Assembly: GCA_964622665.1 (NCBI GenBank)
Contig: CAZUUO010000002.1
Span: forward strand, 1 to 49,420
Direction of reading: 5' to 3'
Source of the DNA: CAZUUO01 sp964622665
GTDB lineage: Bacteria; Patescibacteriota; Patescibacteriia; Magasanikbacterales; GCA-002688135
Length of the DNA: 49,420 bases
Shown here piece after piece: positions 40,100 to 49,403 of the stretch. Both the position numbers and the translations under genes were made by a program. The notes under the pieces are model-generated. The model did no database searches. It was not told the DNA's origin and saw only the letters and a list, made by a program, of their open reading frames with translations. Position 1 is the first letter of the stretch. Each line of letters opens with the position of its first letter.

Positions 40100-40342
40100 A
40101 TGGAAACCAAAGAAATCAAACACCAAATAAAACAAAAAACTATTGAATACATTGCAACAGCGCTTGGCTTAGTAGCCGCTCTTGCATGGAATGATGCAAT
40201 TAAATCAGCCATTGATTATTTCTTTATTACGGGTAACGGCGTACTTGCCAAAGTTGTATATGCAGCATTACTAACAATTATTGTTGTGGTGATTACCTAT
40301 TATTTAGTCACCTTTCAAAAGAAACATGCAGAACAAAAGTAA
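40100..40342 (+). CDS. DUF5654 membrane protein
   Basis: The 80-residue protein has the DUF5654 pattern: a basic N-terminus, GLVAALAWNDAIKSAIDYFF (about 23-42), and a second membrane helix (about 51-69). The LAWNDAI motif inside the first helix is diagnostic. Function is unknown. Its end overlaps nth by 17 nt, so the two are coupled. Confidence 0.8.
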   Translation: METKEIKHQIKQKTIEYIATALGLVAALAWNDAIKSAIDYFFITGNGVLAKVVYAALLTIIVVVITYYLVTFQKKHAEQK

Positions 40343-40967
40343 ACAACAATACGCGCAAAAACTCGATGCCGAGTTAAAAAAAATATTCCCCCACGCGAAT
40401 ATGATGTTGCGTTACTCAAATAATTGGGAACTCATGGTGGCAGTACAACTCTCAGCACAATGTACTGATGCACGCGTCAACATAATCACGGAAAAACTTT
40501 TTAAAAAATACACGACACTCAAGGATTATTGTAACGCTAATCCGCAAGAATTCGAACAAGATATTTTCCAAACGGGATACTACAAAAATAAAACAAAAAA
40601 TATTCTTGCCGCAGCACGCATGATACGCGATGAATTTGGTGGGCACATCCCTCAAACAATGCAAGACATACTCAGGATTCCTGGTGTTGCAAGAAAAACA
40701 GCCAACGTGGTGTTGGGAAATGCATATGGGGTTGTTGAAGGAATTGCAGTTGATACGCACGTCGCGCGCTTTGCGCACGTACACAATCTTTCATCACATA
40801 CTGATAGAAACAAAATCGAAGAAGATTTAAAAAAACTTATTCCACAAAAAGATTGGTTTTTATTTACCTATCGCGTAATTGAATATGGGCGCGCTTATTG
40901 CAAAGCAGTTAAACATGATCATGACAACTGCCCATTGCAAATTTTTATAAAAAAAGGTACACAATAG
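40326..40967 (+). CDS. nth: Endonuclease III-type DNA glycosylase lacking part of the iron-sulfur loop
   Basis: The 213-residue enzyme removes oxidised pyrimidines and nicks the abasic site. The helix-hairpin-helix ends in IPGVARKTANVV with catalytic Lys124. Catalytic Asp143 is in VDTHV. LSAQCTDARVN (42-52) is a family motif. The usual C-x6-C-x2-C-x5-C cluster is incomplete: only Cys192 and Cys202 remain, in the first and third positions, with His199 and Ile208 at the others. A 4Fe-4S cluster is therefore unlikely. The start lies within the DUF5654 gene. Confidence 0.9.
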   Translation: MQNKSKQQYAQKLDAELKKIFPHANMMLRYSNNWELMVAVQLSAQCTDARVNIITEKLFKKYTTLKDYCNANPQEFEQDIFQTGYYKNKTKNILAAARMIRDEFGGHIPQTMQDILRIPGVARKTANVVLGNAYGVVEGIAVDTHVARFAHVHNLSSHTDRNKIEEDLKKLIPQKDWFLFTYRVIEYGRAYCKAVKHDHDNCPLQIFIKKGTQ

Positions 40968-40997
40968 ATAGGGGCACTAGCCAAAAGGAGGTGAATC

Positions 40998-41189
40998 ATG
41001 GTCTTTACACTGACACCCAATGATGCAAAAACAAGCATCACAGACTTAGTTAAAGCAATTCTTAAGCAGTACAAAAAAGCGGTAATCACGTATAACAGTT
41101 TGAAAGTATTTGTACGCTTCAATTCCGAAGTTACCATTGAAGACCTTGAAGAGAAACTACCCTGCAAAGCAGTGATCAAAGAAAATTAA
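40998..41189 (+). CDS. Small hypothetical protein
   Basis: The ATG follows a strong AAAAGGAGGTGAA site. The 63-residue protein alternates helix and strand (DLVKAILKQYKKAVITYNSL; VFVRFNSEVTIEDLEEKL). The stop codon overlaps a second open frame that continues for 99 codons without a normal start, so this may be the first half of a frameshifted protein. No family is recognised. Confidence 0.65.
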   Translation: MVFTLTPNDAKTSITDLVKAILKQYKKAVITYNSLKVFVRFNSEVTIEDLEEKLPCKAVIKEN

Positions 41190-41484
41190 GCGACTGCTTG
41201 CCGAACGGTTATTACTCAAAATAACACGCCTTGAACGAAAGGTAGGAAGTAAAAAAAATCCATCTCTGACACAATGGATTATATTTATCCTTCGCAAAAC
41301 AAACCTATTCCCATACACCGTGTTAGTGCAATGCGGCAATCATCAGCAAAATGAGTTTTTTCAAAATACCGCATTACTACTAGTACTCGTTTGTATCGGC
41401 ATATGGGTCACGATTCTCATAGTACGCCTTTACAAACATCTCCTCATCAATCATCTTTACAAAGAATTAGACTCACTACGGTGA
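41185..41484 (+). CDS. Open frame without canonical start, two-helix membrane protein
   Basis: In the +1 frame relative to the previous gene, 99 codons are open from ATT 41185 to TGA 41484. The translation looks coding: a basic stretch LLLKITRLERKV, a hydrophobic segment around TQWIIFILRKTNLFPYTVLV, and ALLLVLVCIGIWVTILIVRL, then KELDSLR. The only possible early starts are ATT 41185 or CTG 41194. A +1 frameshift at GAAAATTAA would join it to the 63-residue gene. A terminator sits exactly on its stop codon, supporting it as the real transcript end. Confidence 0.5.
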   Translation: MKRLLAERLLLKITRLERKVGSKKNPSLTQWIIFILRKTNLFPYTVLVQCGNHQQNEFFQNTALLLVLVCIGIWVTILIVRLYKHLLINHLYKELDSLR

Positions 41485-41490
41485 GTTTTT
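41471..41490 (+). terminator. Terminator of the nth unit
   Basis: ACTCAC, loop TACG and GTGAGT, then T6. It overlaps the stop of the 41185 frame. Confidence 0.85.
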
Positions 41491-41496
41491 TATATT

Positions 41497-41524
41497 AAAA
41501 AACGAGCATCACTGCTCGTTTTAA
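41497..41524. terminator. Bidirectional terminator at the end of ychF
   Basis: AAAACGAGCA and TGCTCGTTTT pair around TCAC. It serves ychF on the minus strand. Confidence 0.85.
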
Positions 41525-41526
41525 AA

Positions 41527-42603
41527 CTATTTACCGATTTTAAATACACACACATCACCATCCTGCACCACATATTCTTTTCCTTCTAATTGGAGATGGC
41601 CATTATTGCGTACACCACCCCATCCTTTATCTTCAACAAAATACTGATACTTTGTAACTTCAGCCGCAATAAACAATTTCTCAAAATCCGTATGAATAAC
41701 ACCTGCCGCTTGTGGTGCTTTCATACCGCGAGTAATCGTCCACGCACGAGATTCCATTTCCCCACTCGTAAAATAGGTAATCAAACCCAGTAAATCATAG
41801 CCTGTGCGAATAACACGATCCAAACCACTTTCTTTCATCCCCAATTCCTCCATAAACATCGCCGCATCTTCATTTGATAAATCAGCAAGCTCTGCTTCGA
41901 TTTTTGCACATACTTGCACCACGGGACATGAAAACGTCGACTGAATTTTTGCTGCAACATCGCTCACATCTTGTCCTTCATCACTATTTAAAACAACAAA
42001 ATATGGTTTTGCCGTAAGTAATGCTAAATCCTTTGCTAATACTTGCGCATCTTCCTCGACTAATAATGGTCTCACGCTTTCTCCTTTGGTTAGTTGTGCT
42101 TTAAAAATTTCCAAAATAGCAATTTCCTTTTCAACATCTTTACTTGCACCTGCTTTGCGTGATTTTACTGTTTTATCAAGACGTTTTTCTACCGTTTGTA
42201 AATCAGCAAGTGCCAATTCAATTAAAATAACGCCCAGATCATCAATAGGATCAACTTTACCATGAACATGGGTGACATCCTTATCTGCAAACACACGGGT
42301 GACATGTGCAATCGCATCAGTCTCACGAATGTGTGATAAAAATTGATTTCCTAAACCCTCTCCTTCACTCGCACCTTTCACCAACCCTGCAATATCAACA
42401 AATTGAATGGTTGTATAAACAATTTTAGTACTATTTGAAACAGAAGAAAGTGCATCAACCCGCTTATCAACCACATCTACAATACCAACTGATGGGTCGA
42501 TCGTTGCAAATGGATAATTTGCAATTAAGGTTTGTTTTTTAGTTAAAGCCTTAAATAAGGTAGATTTTCCCACGTTTGGCAATCCAACAATTCCAATATG
42601 CAT
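41527..42603 (-). CDS. ychF: Ribosome-associated ATPase YchF
   Basis: The 358-residue Obg-family protein binds ATP and the ribosome. G1 is GLPNVGKS (7-14), G3 DIAGLVKGASEGEG, and a C-terminal TGS domain contains LITYFTSGEMESRAWTI. The G4 position reads LNSDE, where most GTPases have NKxD, in keeping with the ATP preference of the YchF group. Length is normal (about 360). It is transcribed alone. Confidence 0.95.
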   Translation of the reverse strand: MHIGIVGLPNVGKSTLFKALTKKQTLIANYPFATIDPSVGIVDVVDKRVDALSSVSNSTKIVYTTIQFVDIAGLVKGASEGEGLGNQFLSHIRETDAIAHVTRVFADKDVTHVHGKVDPIDDLGVILIELALADLQTVEKRLDKTVKSRKAGASKDVEKEIAILEIFKAQLTKGESVRPLLVEEDAQVLAKDLALLTAKPYFVVLNSDEGQDVSDVAAKIQSTFSCPVVQVCAKIEAELADLSNEDAAMFMEELGMKESGLDRVIRTGYDLLGLITYFTSGEMESRAWTITRGMKAPQAAGVIHTDFEKLFIAAEVTKYQYFVEDKGWGGVRNNGHLQLEGKEYVVQDGDVCVFKIGK

Positions 42604-42661
42604 AAAAATTTCAGCTAAAGATAGCCAAAGTATGTCACAAAATCACAAAAAACTCAAGAAA

Positions 42662-45600
42662 CTATGGAGTGGTGGATGTGCTACTACTTTCAGGTGGTGC
42701 AGGTGTTTCACTTGCGGGAACGTCAACAACGGGAACCTCGGGGGTAGGAGTGGGAATTGGTGCCGTAGGTTCTACCACATCAGGAGTGGATGACGTTGTC
42801 GTTGATTCATCAGGAACTACAACCGTACCAGGAGTTGATGAGGTTGATTCTGATGGAGTCGTTGGATCAGGTACAACTTCTGTTCCATTCTCGCCCGTAG
42901 TTGGCGGAATTTCTTCGGTAGGTAAAACTTCTAAAGACTGCGATTTCTTTTGTAAAATCCACCAATCAAATACCAGCGGATCATCCGTTGCCGATGACAA
43001 CGTAACCATAAACGATTCTCCCGGCGTTATCGCACTCACATAATAACTCTTACCCTTCAAATCGGTTCGGAAGGTGATAAATACTTTTGAATCTTTTGTA
43101 ATTTTGTTTGATAATACACTGATAACTAATTCACCAGGACCAAAATATCCTTCGCCAATTGTCGACTCACTATTTCCCCCATCAATAATTGCAAGTGATT
43201 TAGTTTCAATTTCGTTTGATACTAATAAACCATCCCGAGAAATTGACCACGAATTATTACGAGCCTTAATACTTTGTACGATCGGATTTTCGTCACTTGA
43301 TAGTGCCAAGGTTCCCGAGCTAGTTTCGGTAACCGTAACTTGTGACGGTAATGAGTATGAATTTCTCACATGCGTCAATATTTTTTTATCTTCACCTGAT
43401 GCCAATGGTTCCATTGCTAACGCTACGATAGCAAATTGTCCGGTGTGTTTAGCTGGATCATATTTCATGAGATAACCAGGTTTAGATGCAGTAACCAACA
43501 AATCTCCAATGGCAATGGCACCTGATTCATCACTTGCCTTTGCATATGCCAAACCAGAAAGCGCTAACGGAACACGGGTACCATTTTCACTACTACCAAT
43601 CACAAATGCCGCAGTATTTGAAACGATACCTGCAACACCGGTTTGCAGTGCTCCTGGTGATTTTATATGTTTAATTGGATTTTGAGGATCAACCACCAAC
43701 ACATCACCCGCTTCAATCATTTGACCATCCGTAACCGGAACATACTCAGCTAAATCTCCCGGAAAATTACCGTTACCCGTTGTATTGGCTACAAATGAAC
43801 CCGCTGCATATACATTCCCCGCCGCATCAATCGACATCAAACGGGTACCTTGATTTCGAACCGCAAACAGTGATTGTGAAGTTGACGAAGAAATTTTGGT
43901 GGCTTGATCAAAGACAAATCCACTGGTACCAAGTGCATTAGCTAAATTTGCCGTAAACGTCACCGCTTGAGAACTGGTAGTAAACACACGCAATCTATCG
44001 ACACCTTCCTTTTGTAAAATTAAGGTTGCAGGTTGTTCGGTAACACCAGTATTAGAGTAGTAATTAACAGTTAAAGCGGCTGTTGAAGAACTAAAAGTAT
44101 CTGCACTATGGCTATTATTAGGGATCGAATTAATACGTACCCGAGCAGCATAAATACCATAGTCAAGACGAGCAGCAATCGAACTACGCCACGTATTTAC
44201 GTATCCTTCACCTTCTGTTACTCCGGGACCATATCCCGTATCAGAAATACCAATACCCATGGTGTTGAGTGTTGTAGATTCTGAAAGTGTAATTTGACCA
44301 CGTCCAGCACTTTCACTCACCGCACGTTTAATATACACCGTCGCATAATCTGGCGCACTGGTGGCACCAATAAGTAATAATGGTACCGTTGTCGCTACCG
44401 CTGCATTCGGATCAATTTGGATATTGGTGTAAAATCTTCCATATTCACCTTGCACTGTTGAACTCGACATAATGTCCCCTGCAGCTGTCACGCGAGCCAA
44501 AATTGATGATGATGCAGCATTTACCCAATGAGTAAGATCGCGGGTTTGTGAAGATCCAGCCGTAATACGTAGTGAGGCATCATCCTTATTATTCACGATA
44601 TGAAATTTAACACCATTTGCTGCCGTTGATGTTCCGACACCAACTTGATCGGTAATGGTAGTTAAGCTGATAAGAGTTCCACCATCACTAAATCCAGATG
44701 CAGCTGACGTTGAACAACCCGTACACGTTCCCGTAACCGTTAAGTTAGTAACATTGATAGTTCCGGTAGCATACACATTTCTAAAAAAAGTTGATGCGGA
44801 ACCGATATCGTAGGTGTTCGTTGTTGCAGGAATAATACTTTGAGATGTAATTCCGCCATTAAATGTGGAAGTTGCATTGACCGTAAGTGCATCTGCAGTA
44901 CTGTCACCCAAAATTGAGCTCCCCGAAACCATGAAACCTCCTGCAACATCGAGCATACGTCCCGGTGTTGAAGAAGAAATACCAATATTACCCGTTGTCG
45001 CAAATTTAAGATAACCACTCGAATTATTTTTTACTATGGAAGTCCAGACGGTAGACCATTTATTATTGGTACCACCTAAATCTGCATTATCAGTTTCATA
45101 GGGTATAACATCAAGACTATGAATCGTTCCACTCGTTGAAATATCACCCTCAGAATCAACAGTAAACCGTGATGAACCGTTAACTGCAGCACCGATTAAT
45201 TTGTAACTTGAAGCAGCACTTGAAGGATTTACATACAACACACCACCTGAGGCCGTAGTATTTTGTGGTGTACCGGTAAAAACAAAGTTACCACTGGTAT
45301 TTGCTGCAGGGATATAGCTGGAGGTGCCACCAATGGTAGAAGTCGCAAGTCCTGATAAATATAAGGCATTGTATGCAAACGGTGATGTCGTTAATTGTTT
45401 GCGAGGGGTCATTTCGCTATCCGATGCGACCGTGATCCCTAAATACAAATCACCAGTTTGAAAAATACTAGGTGTCAATGAGTTGGTACCACTACCGCCA
45501 AGGGCAACAGAAAATACCCCACTGGTCACTGTAACCGACAACGCAGTTGGCGTACCGCACGTTCCTGATGCTGTATACTGACAACTACCACCACTTGCTG

Positions 45601-45802
45601 CATCGTACAGAGAAAATTTAATAGAGTATGTTCCATTTGAAACCGCCGAACCACTAGCATCAGTTAATTTTCCTTGATAGGTGATAATTCCAGGAAACGC
45701 TTGTGATTGTTGAGGAAATAGCAAAATAAAACTAGCAATTACACAAACAGTAATGCTAAAAATTCGCTGTAGAAATTTTTTTAAAATTCCTTCCTTTTTC
45801 AT
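42662..45802 (-). CDS. Large secreted fibre-like protein with autoprocessing-type domain
   Basis: From the leaderless-type ATG 45802 the protein has 1046 residues. A signal peptide (about 1-35, ending SQAF) is followed by TYQGKLTDASGSAVSNGTYS, the entry repeat seen in many CPR secreted fibre proteins. Long low-complexity beta regions rich in Ser, Thr, Gly and Ala follow. A domain near 690-800 (GDVLVVDPQN, TGVAGIVSN, ALSGLAYAK, GDLLVTASKPGYLMK) resembles the G2-peptidase-like C-terminal regions of tail fibres. The last 85 residues are a Pro/Thr/Ser-rich tail. It is probably surface-displayed or released for contact. The frame upstream of 45802 is not used. Confidence 0.75.
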   Translation of the reverse strand: MKKEGILKKFLQRIFSITVCVIASFILLFPQQSQAFPGIITYQGKLTDASGSAVSNGTYSIKFSLYDAASGGSCQYTASGTCGTPTALSVTVTSGVFSVALGGSGTNSLTPSIFQTGDLYLGITVASDSEMTPRKQLTTSPFAYNALYLSGLATSTIGGTSSYIPAANTSGNFVFTGTPQNTTASGGVLYVNPSSAASSYKLIGAAVNGSSRFTVDSEGDISTSGTIHSLDVIPYETDNADLGGTNNKWSTVWTSIVKNNSSGYLKFATTGNIGISSSTPGRMLDVAGGFMVSGSSILGDSTADALTVNATSTFNGGITSQSIIPATTNTYDIGSASTFFRNVYATGTINVTNLTVTGTCTGCSTSAASGFSDGGTLISLTTITDQVGVGTSTAANGVKFHIVNNKDDASLRITAGSSQTRDLTHWVNAASSSILARVTAAGDIMSSSTVQGEYGRFYTNIQIDPNAAVATTVPLLLIGATSAPDYATVYIKRAVSESAGRGQITLSESTTLNTMGIGISDTGYGPGVTEGEGYVNTWRSSIAARLDYGIYAARVRINSIPNNSHSADTFSSSTAALTVNYYSNTGVTEQPATLILQKEGVDRLRVFTTSSQAVTFTANLANALGTSGFVFDQATKISSSTSQSLFAVRNQGTRLMSIDAAGNVYAAGSFVANTTGNGNFPGDLAEYVPVTDGQMIEAGDVLVVDPQNPIKHIKSPGALQTGVAGIVSNTAAFVIGSSENGTRVPLALSGLAYAKASDESGAIAIGDLLVTASKPGYLMKYDPAKHTGQFAIVALAMEPLASGEDKKILTHVRNSYSLPSQVTVTETSSGTLALSSDENPIVQSIKARNNSWSISRDGLLVSNEIETKSLAIIDGGNSESTIGEGYFGPGELVISVLSNKITKDSKVFITFRTDLKGKSYYVSAITPGESFMVTLSSATDDPLVFDWWILQKKSQSLEVLPTEEIPPTTGENGTEVVPDPTTPSESTSSTPGTVVVPDESTTTSSTPDVVEPTAPIPTPTPEVPVVDVPASETPAPPESSSTSTTP

Positions 45803-45810
45803 GCCCTTAC

Positions 45811-45819
45811 AGTATAGCA
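45811..45819 (-). promoter_or_regulatory. Extended -10 of the 1046-residue secreted protein
   Basis: TGC-TATACT on the minus strand ends 8 nt before ATG 45802. Confidence 0.65.
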
Positions 45820-45847
45820 AAAAAAACAAAACCCCGTGAGGGGTTTT
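45820..45847 (-). terminator. Terminator of the 1157-residue protein gene
   Basis: AAAACCCC/GGGGTTTT around a 4-nt loop, with a T-rich run on the minus strand. Confidence 0.8.
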
Positions 45848-45875
45848 TACTGAAGTTATGCACAAATTTTGCACA

Positions 45876-48800
45876 CTATATTTTTTGCAAGGGAACTTTC
45901 TCCGCAATGAGCGTTGGATCACGCTGTGCTGTTAAATCAAACACATCACTTTGTCGTTTTGCATACCCTTCTTTTTCATACGTCACGTAATACTTTCGCG
46001 CTGAAGCCAAGAATGCAAACCGTCCTTTCGTATCAGTGATTTGGGTATCCAATAATTTATTGTACTCAGTGTCAAAAATACGGGCAACCACTTTGCCAAG
46101 CGGACTCTTGGAAGCATGATCATACACAATACCCCAATTTTTTGGTTTTGGAGGAAATGCTATACGGCGTGCACCAATGTACAAAATAATTTGTGCAAGA
46201 AACGCAATACCTGAAATAGCACTTCGGGAAATAATAAATGCCAATAACGAAAGGACAGGACCCGTAACAACTAACACATGTTGCAAAGCACGCAATCTAC
46301 TTTTCAAAATAATTTTTGACACATCAGCTGCTGGTTTATCGACCGGATCAAGTGGTACATTGGGTGTAATTTGCGATGCAATGGAAACAGTAATAGGTTC
46401 ACCATGATACACATCTAAAAATTTTCCGTCATCTTTTTGATTTGCGAGTAATTGGGATGGATAAACAAATCCATTTTTAGCAACTTGCACTAAATAATTT
46501 CCTGGTTGCACAAAAAACGCATAGCGACCATGAATATCCGTAATTTTGGTTTGTATAATGCGTTTCGTAGTTACATCAAGTAACCGAACATACGCAAGAT
46601 CAACAGGATTTTTGGTCAATGAGTGATACACCGTTCCCCAAAATGTTCGTTTACGTCTACCAAGCAATAATAATGGTTGCGTAGCTAAAAATTGGAGATA
46701 GGTAAACAACGTGGTACCCGTTGCTACCGCAGTGTTAGCAACAGCAACAACAGTCACCACCGGTGCGACAGTATTATCTGCTGCTTCTTGATACTCAGGG
46801 TTATTTAATAATTTCTCACCCTCAACAACACCAAGTTTGGAAAGATACACAGAACGCAATCGTAATGTTTCTGCTAATGATGATGCAGACGTGAGATCAA
46901 GACCTGGTGGCAATTCAAGAAGAGTAAACGGTTCATTAAATACGTTATCTGTTATATCAAATGCTACGGAACGTTCATCTCGATACTTTTCTTTCGTAAT
47001 GATTACTTTATATCTACCATTAGGCACCATAAATCCATATGAACCCTTTGCCGAAGATACAAGCGGATTACTTTGTCCGTATGTTTGCATGTTCACCATT
47101 TTTCCCTGTGCATCAACCAATGCTATTTGTGCGCCTTCAAGTGGAATTTTTCCTGAAGCTAGTGTATCTCCTATCACTTGACCCCAAGTAGCAATGCGCA
47201 CCGAATAGGGGACGACATCCTGTGTACCATCAACATACGACACGACAATGTTTGCTTGCGTCGTTGCAAGAGGTGCTGCCAATTTACACGCATGCGTTTG
47301 AGTATTTGTTGCGCAAATTACCGTATTTTCATTTTGAACAATTGATACTTCCCGCACTTGTTTTTTTTGCGGAATGCGAGATTTTGGTAGGATTACCGAT
47401 AAGTCAAAATAAGGTAACAACGTAACACCACCATTGTGGTATGCTAACACAATCGAATTTGATTGCGTAGAAAAAATAATATCATATGCAACAACCCTAA
47501 TTTTATTGCCATCCTTATCTAGACCTCGTTCTTCATTGGAATCAGTAATGCCTAATAAATCACTTAAACTATCAAATGGTGTTTTAGGCGGTAAATTTGG
47601 AACCGCACCATCTGCAACTTCATCATCACTAACTGGTTTATCAGGATTAAATGGGTCGAGAGGATTCTCAGGGGGTTGTTGCGGAGGCAATTGCGGAGGT
47701 TGTAATGGTGGCTGTTGCGGAGGTGTGCTCGTATCACATACATCACCAATACCATTACCATCAAAATCTGCTTGATCAGGGTTTACAATCAATGGACAAT
47801 TATCTTGGTCGTTAAGAATACCATCCTTATCAGTATCTGTTTGAGGAATAAATGGCGTTGGATCACAGACGTCTCCCAATCCATCTTTGTCAGAATCTTT
47901 TTGTGAAGGATTTGAGATGGTCGGACAGTTGTCTTGGTTGTTTGAAATACCATCTCCATCTTGATCAGTATCAGGTATTGTTGGTTGAGGAAGGTTCACG
48001 GTAACAATTACCACATCAGAAATATTGCCTGATGTATCGACAACAACTGCCTGGGCCACAACTTGCTTAGTAATTTTGGTTGGGTCAGTAAATTGTGAAG
48101 TAAATAAGTATTTTTGATTTTGGATGGCATTTGAGACAGAAATGCCACCATAGGTAATCTTAACGGAGGCTACATCATTTTCTATAGGAGCGTTCCAGGT
48201 ATACCCAATTCCCCAGGTAACATCCTGTGGAGTTACTTTAGTAATAGTTGCAACACCACGAAAGTTTGAAAGAGCTGATGGTTTAATAGTATCCTTTTGC
48301 GTAATAAAATTGGTGGTGCGTACTCCTTTTTGACCATATTCATCAACAACAGACACAGTAACCGCCACAAATGAATTTGCAGAAAGACCGTTAAGGACTA
48401 CAGAACCAGCAGTTCCTTGTGGTCCAACCATAGTTTTAGAAATCCCATTTACCGTATACGAGATTTCAGTACTCACCGGCGCATCTACTGCAAAGCTAAT
48501 ACGTGCACTCGTATATGTAATAGAATCAACAAGTAGTGATGTCACTTTAGGAGCAGGTGGTAACCCAAACGTAACTTTATACAGCTGTGACTGTGAAGAA
48601 TTATTTGCGGTGTCCGTTAAAATGATATATACATCACTACTACTTCCTGCTATTCCACTCACCAATGTCGTAAATGACGAATTAAGCAACGATGTATACA
48701 CTTGAGTAAAATTAACCTCTCCCGATCTCTTAACAAATAATTGCGCAACAGAATTCTCTGTAGCATCCCAGGTTAAACGAGCTAATCCGGAAGATTGTAA

Positions 48801-49349
48801 TACTGAAGAAAAATTTAAAACGGCAGGCGCTGTTGTATCAGTTTTAATGAGTTGGACGGTTCCTTCAACTTTATACGATTCACCAAGTGCAGGAGCTGAT
48901 GCATTAATTTCATAGGCAATCAGTGCACCTTCAGGCAAATCCCTGAAAGAAAACTTGGGATTGCGCGAAGGGTTTGGGTGTGAACCTGTTTGTAAAGTTG
49001 TTACTTTAACGCCATTTACAACTTTATAAATAAGAAATGAATCATTAGCATTCTTATTATATTCCAGAGCTAATTTAAAAGAAGACGAGGTTACCTCAGT
49101 AACAACAATGTTATACGCCTGGAGTGGATCAGAAGGTAAGGGAACATTAGGGTTGGATGGCGGCGGCGTTGATGGTGGTGCTGATGGTGAACCTTCTTCT
49201 TCTGGCTCAGCGCCAGGCACAGTAGCTCCCACCGTAACCGATGAAGTACTTGTGGTTGCTGACAACACAAAAGGAACTTTTATTTGAAAAATAACAAAAG
49301 TTAACAAAAAAACTACACTGCAGATTTTTTGTAATACACGAAGCGCCAC
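45876..49349 (-). CDS. Giant surface protein with FnIII, TSP3 and regulatory-like domains
   Basis: From GTG 49349 the protein has 1157 residues. A signal peptide (about 1-30) is followed by a Pro/Ser-rich linker and fibronectin type III-like domains (about 75-455). A thrombospondin type-3 block comes next (about 459-545; DTDQDGDGISNNQDNCP and two similar loops) with Cys pairs and calcium-type aspartates. A Pro/Gln-rich linker, then three carboxypeptidase-regulatory-like beta domains (about 725-800, 905-985, 1075-1150) with membrane helices between them (near 885 and 1025-1065). The modular, calcium-binding build suits an adhesive cell-surface or trans-envelope role. No enzyme domain is seen. 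Confidence 0.82.
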   Translation of the reverse strand: MALRVLQKICSVVFLLTFVIFQIKVPFVLSATTSTSSVTVGATVPGAEPEEEGSPSAPPSTPPPSNPNVPLPSDPLQAYNIVVTEVTSSSFKLALEYNKNANDSFLIYKVVNGVKVTTLQTGSHPNPSRNPKFSFRDLPEGALIAYEINASAPALGESYKVEGTVQLIKTDTTAPAVLNFSSVLQSSGLARLTWDATENSVAQLFVKRSGEVNFTQVYTSLLNSSFTTLVSGIAGSSSDVYIILTDTANNSSQSQLYKVTFGLPPAPKVTSLLVDSITYTSARISFAVDAPVSTEISYTVNGISKTMVGPQGTAGSVVLNGLSANSFVAVTVSVVDEYGQKGVRTTNFITQKDTIKPSALSNFRGVATITKVTPQDVTWGIGYTWNAPIENDVASVKITYGGISVSNAIQNQKYLFTSQFTDPTKITKQVVAQAVVVDTSGNISDVVIVTVNLPQPTIPDTDQDGDGISNNQDNCPTISNPSQKDSDKDGLGDVCDPTPFIPQTDTDKDGILNDQDNCPLIVNPDQADFDGNGIGDVCDTSTPPQQPPLQPPQLPPQQPPENPLDPFNPDKPVSDDEVADGAVPNLPPKTPFDSLSDLLGITDSNEERGLDKDGNKIRVVAYDIIFSTQSNSIVLAYHNGGVTLLPYFDLSVILPKSRIPQKKQVREVSIVQNENTVICATNTQTHACKLAAPLATTQANIVVSYVDGTQDVVPYSVRIATWGQVIGDTLASGKIPLEGAQIALVDAQGKMVNMQTYGQSNPLVSSAKGSYGFMVPNGRYKVIITKEKYRDERSVAFDITDNVFNEPFTLLELPPGLDLTSASSLAETLRLRSVYLSKLGVVEGEKLLNNPEYQEAADNTVAPVVTVVAVANTAVATGTTLFTYLQFLATQPLLLLGRRKRTFWGTVYHSLTKNPVDLAYVRLLDVTTKRIIQTKITDIHGRYAFFVQPGNYLVQVAKNGFVYPSQLLANQKDDGKFLDVYHGEPITVSIASQITPNVPLDPVDKPAADVSKIILKSRLRALQHVLVVTGPVLSLLAFIISRSAISGIAFLAQIILYIGARRIAFPPKPKNWGIVYDHASKSPLGKVVARIFDTEYNKLLDTQITDTKGRFAFLASARKYYVTYEKEGYAKRQSDVFDLTAQRDPTLIAEKVPLQKI

Positions 49350-49379
49350 ACGGTATACAAAATTATTACTACTAGTAAC

Positions 49380-49388
49380 AGTATACCA
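49380..49388 (-). promoter_or_regulatory. Extended -10 of the giant surface protein gene
   Basis: TGG-TATACT on the minus strand ends 30 nt before GTG 49349. Confidence 0.55.
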
Positions 49389-49403
49389 GATGGAGATAGA
49401 AGT

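Noticed and set aside
42669..43043. 124-codon plus-strand frame rich in Gly, Val, Ser and Thr
   Set aside because: It is antisense to the Pro/Thr/Ser-rich tail of the secreted protein; low-complexity composition keeps it open by chance.
45803..45922. 5' extension of the 1046-residue protein
   Set aside because: It reads through the upstream terminator and promoter; the signal peptide begins at ATG 45802.
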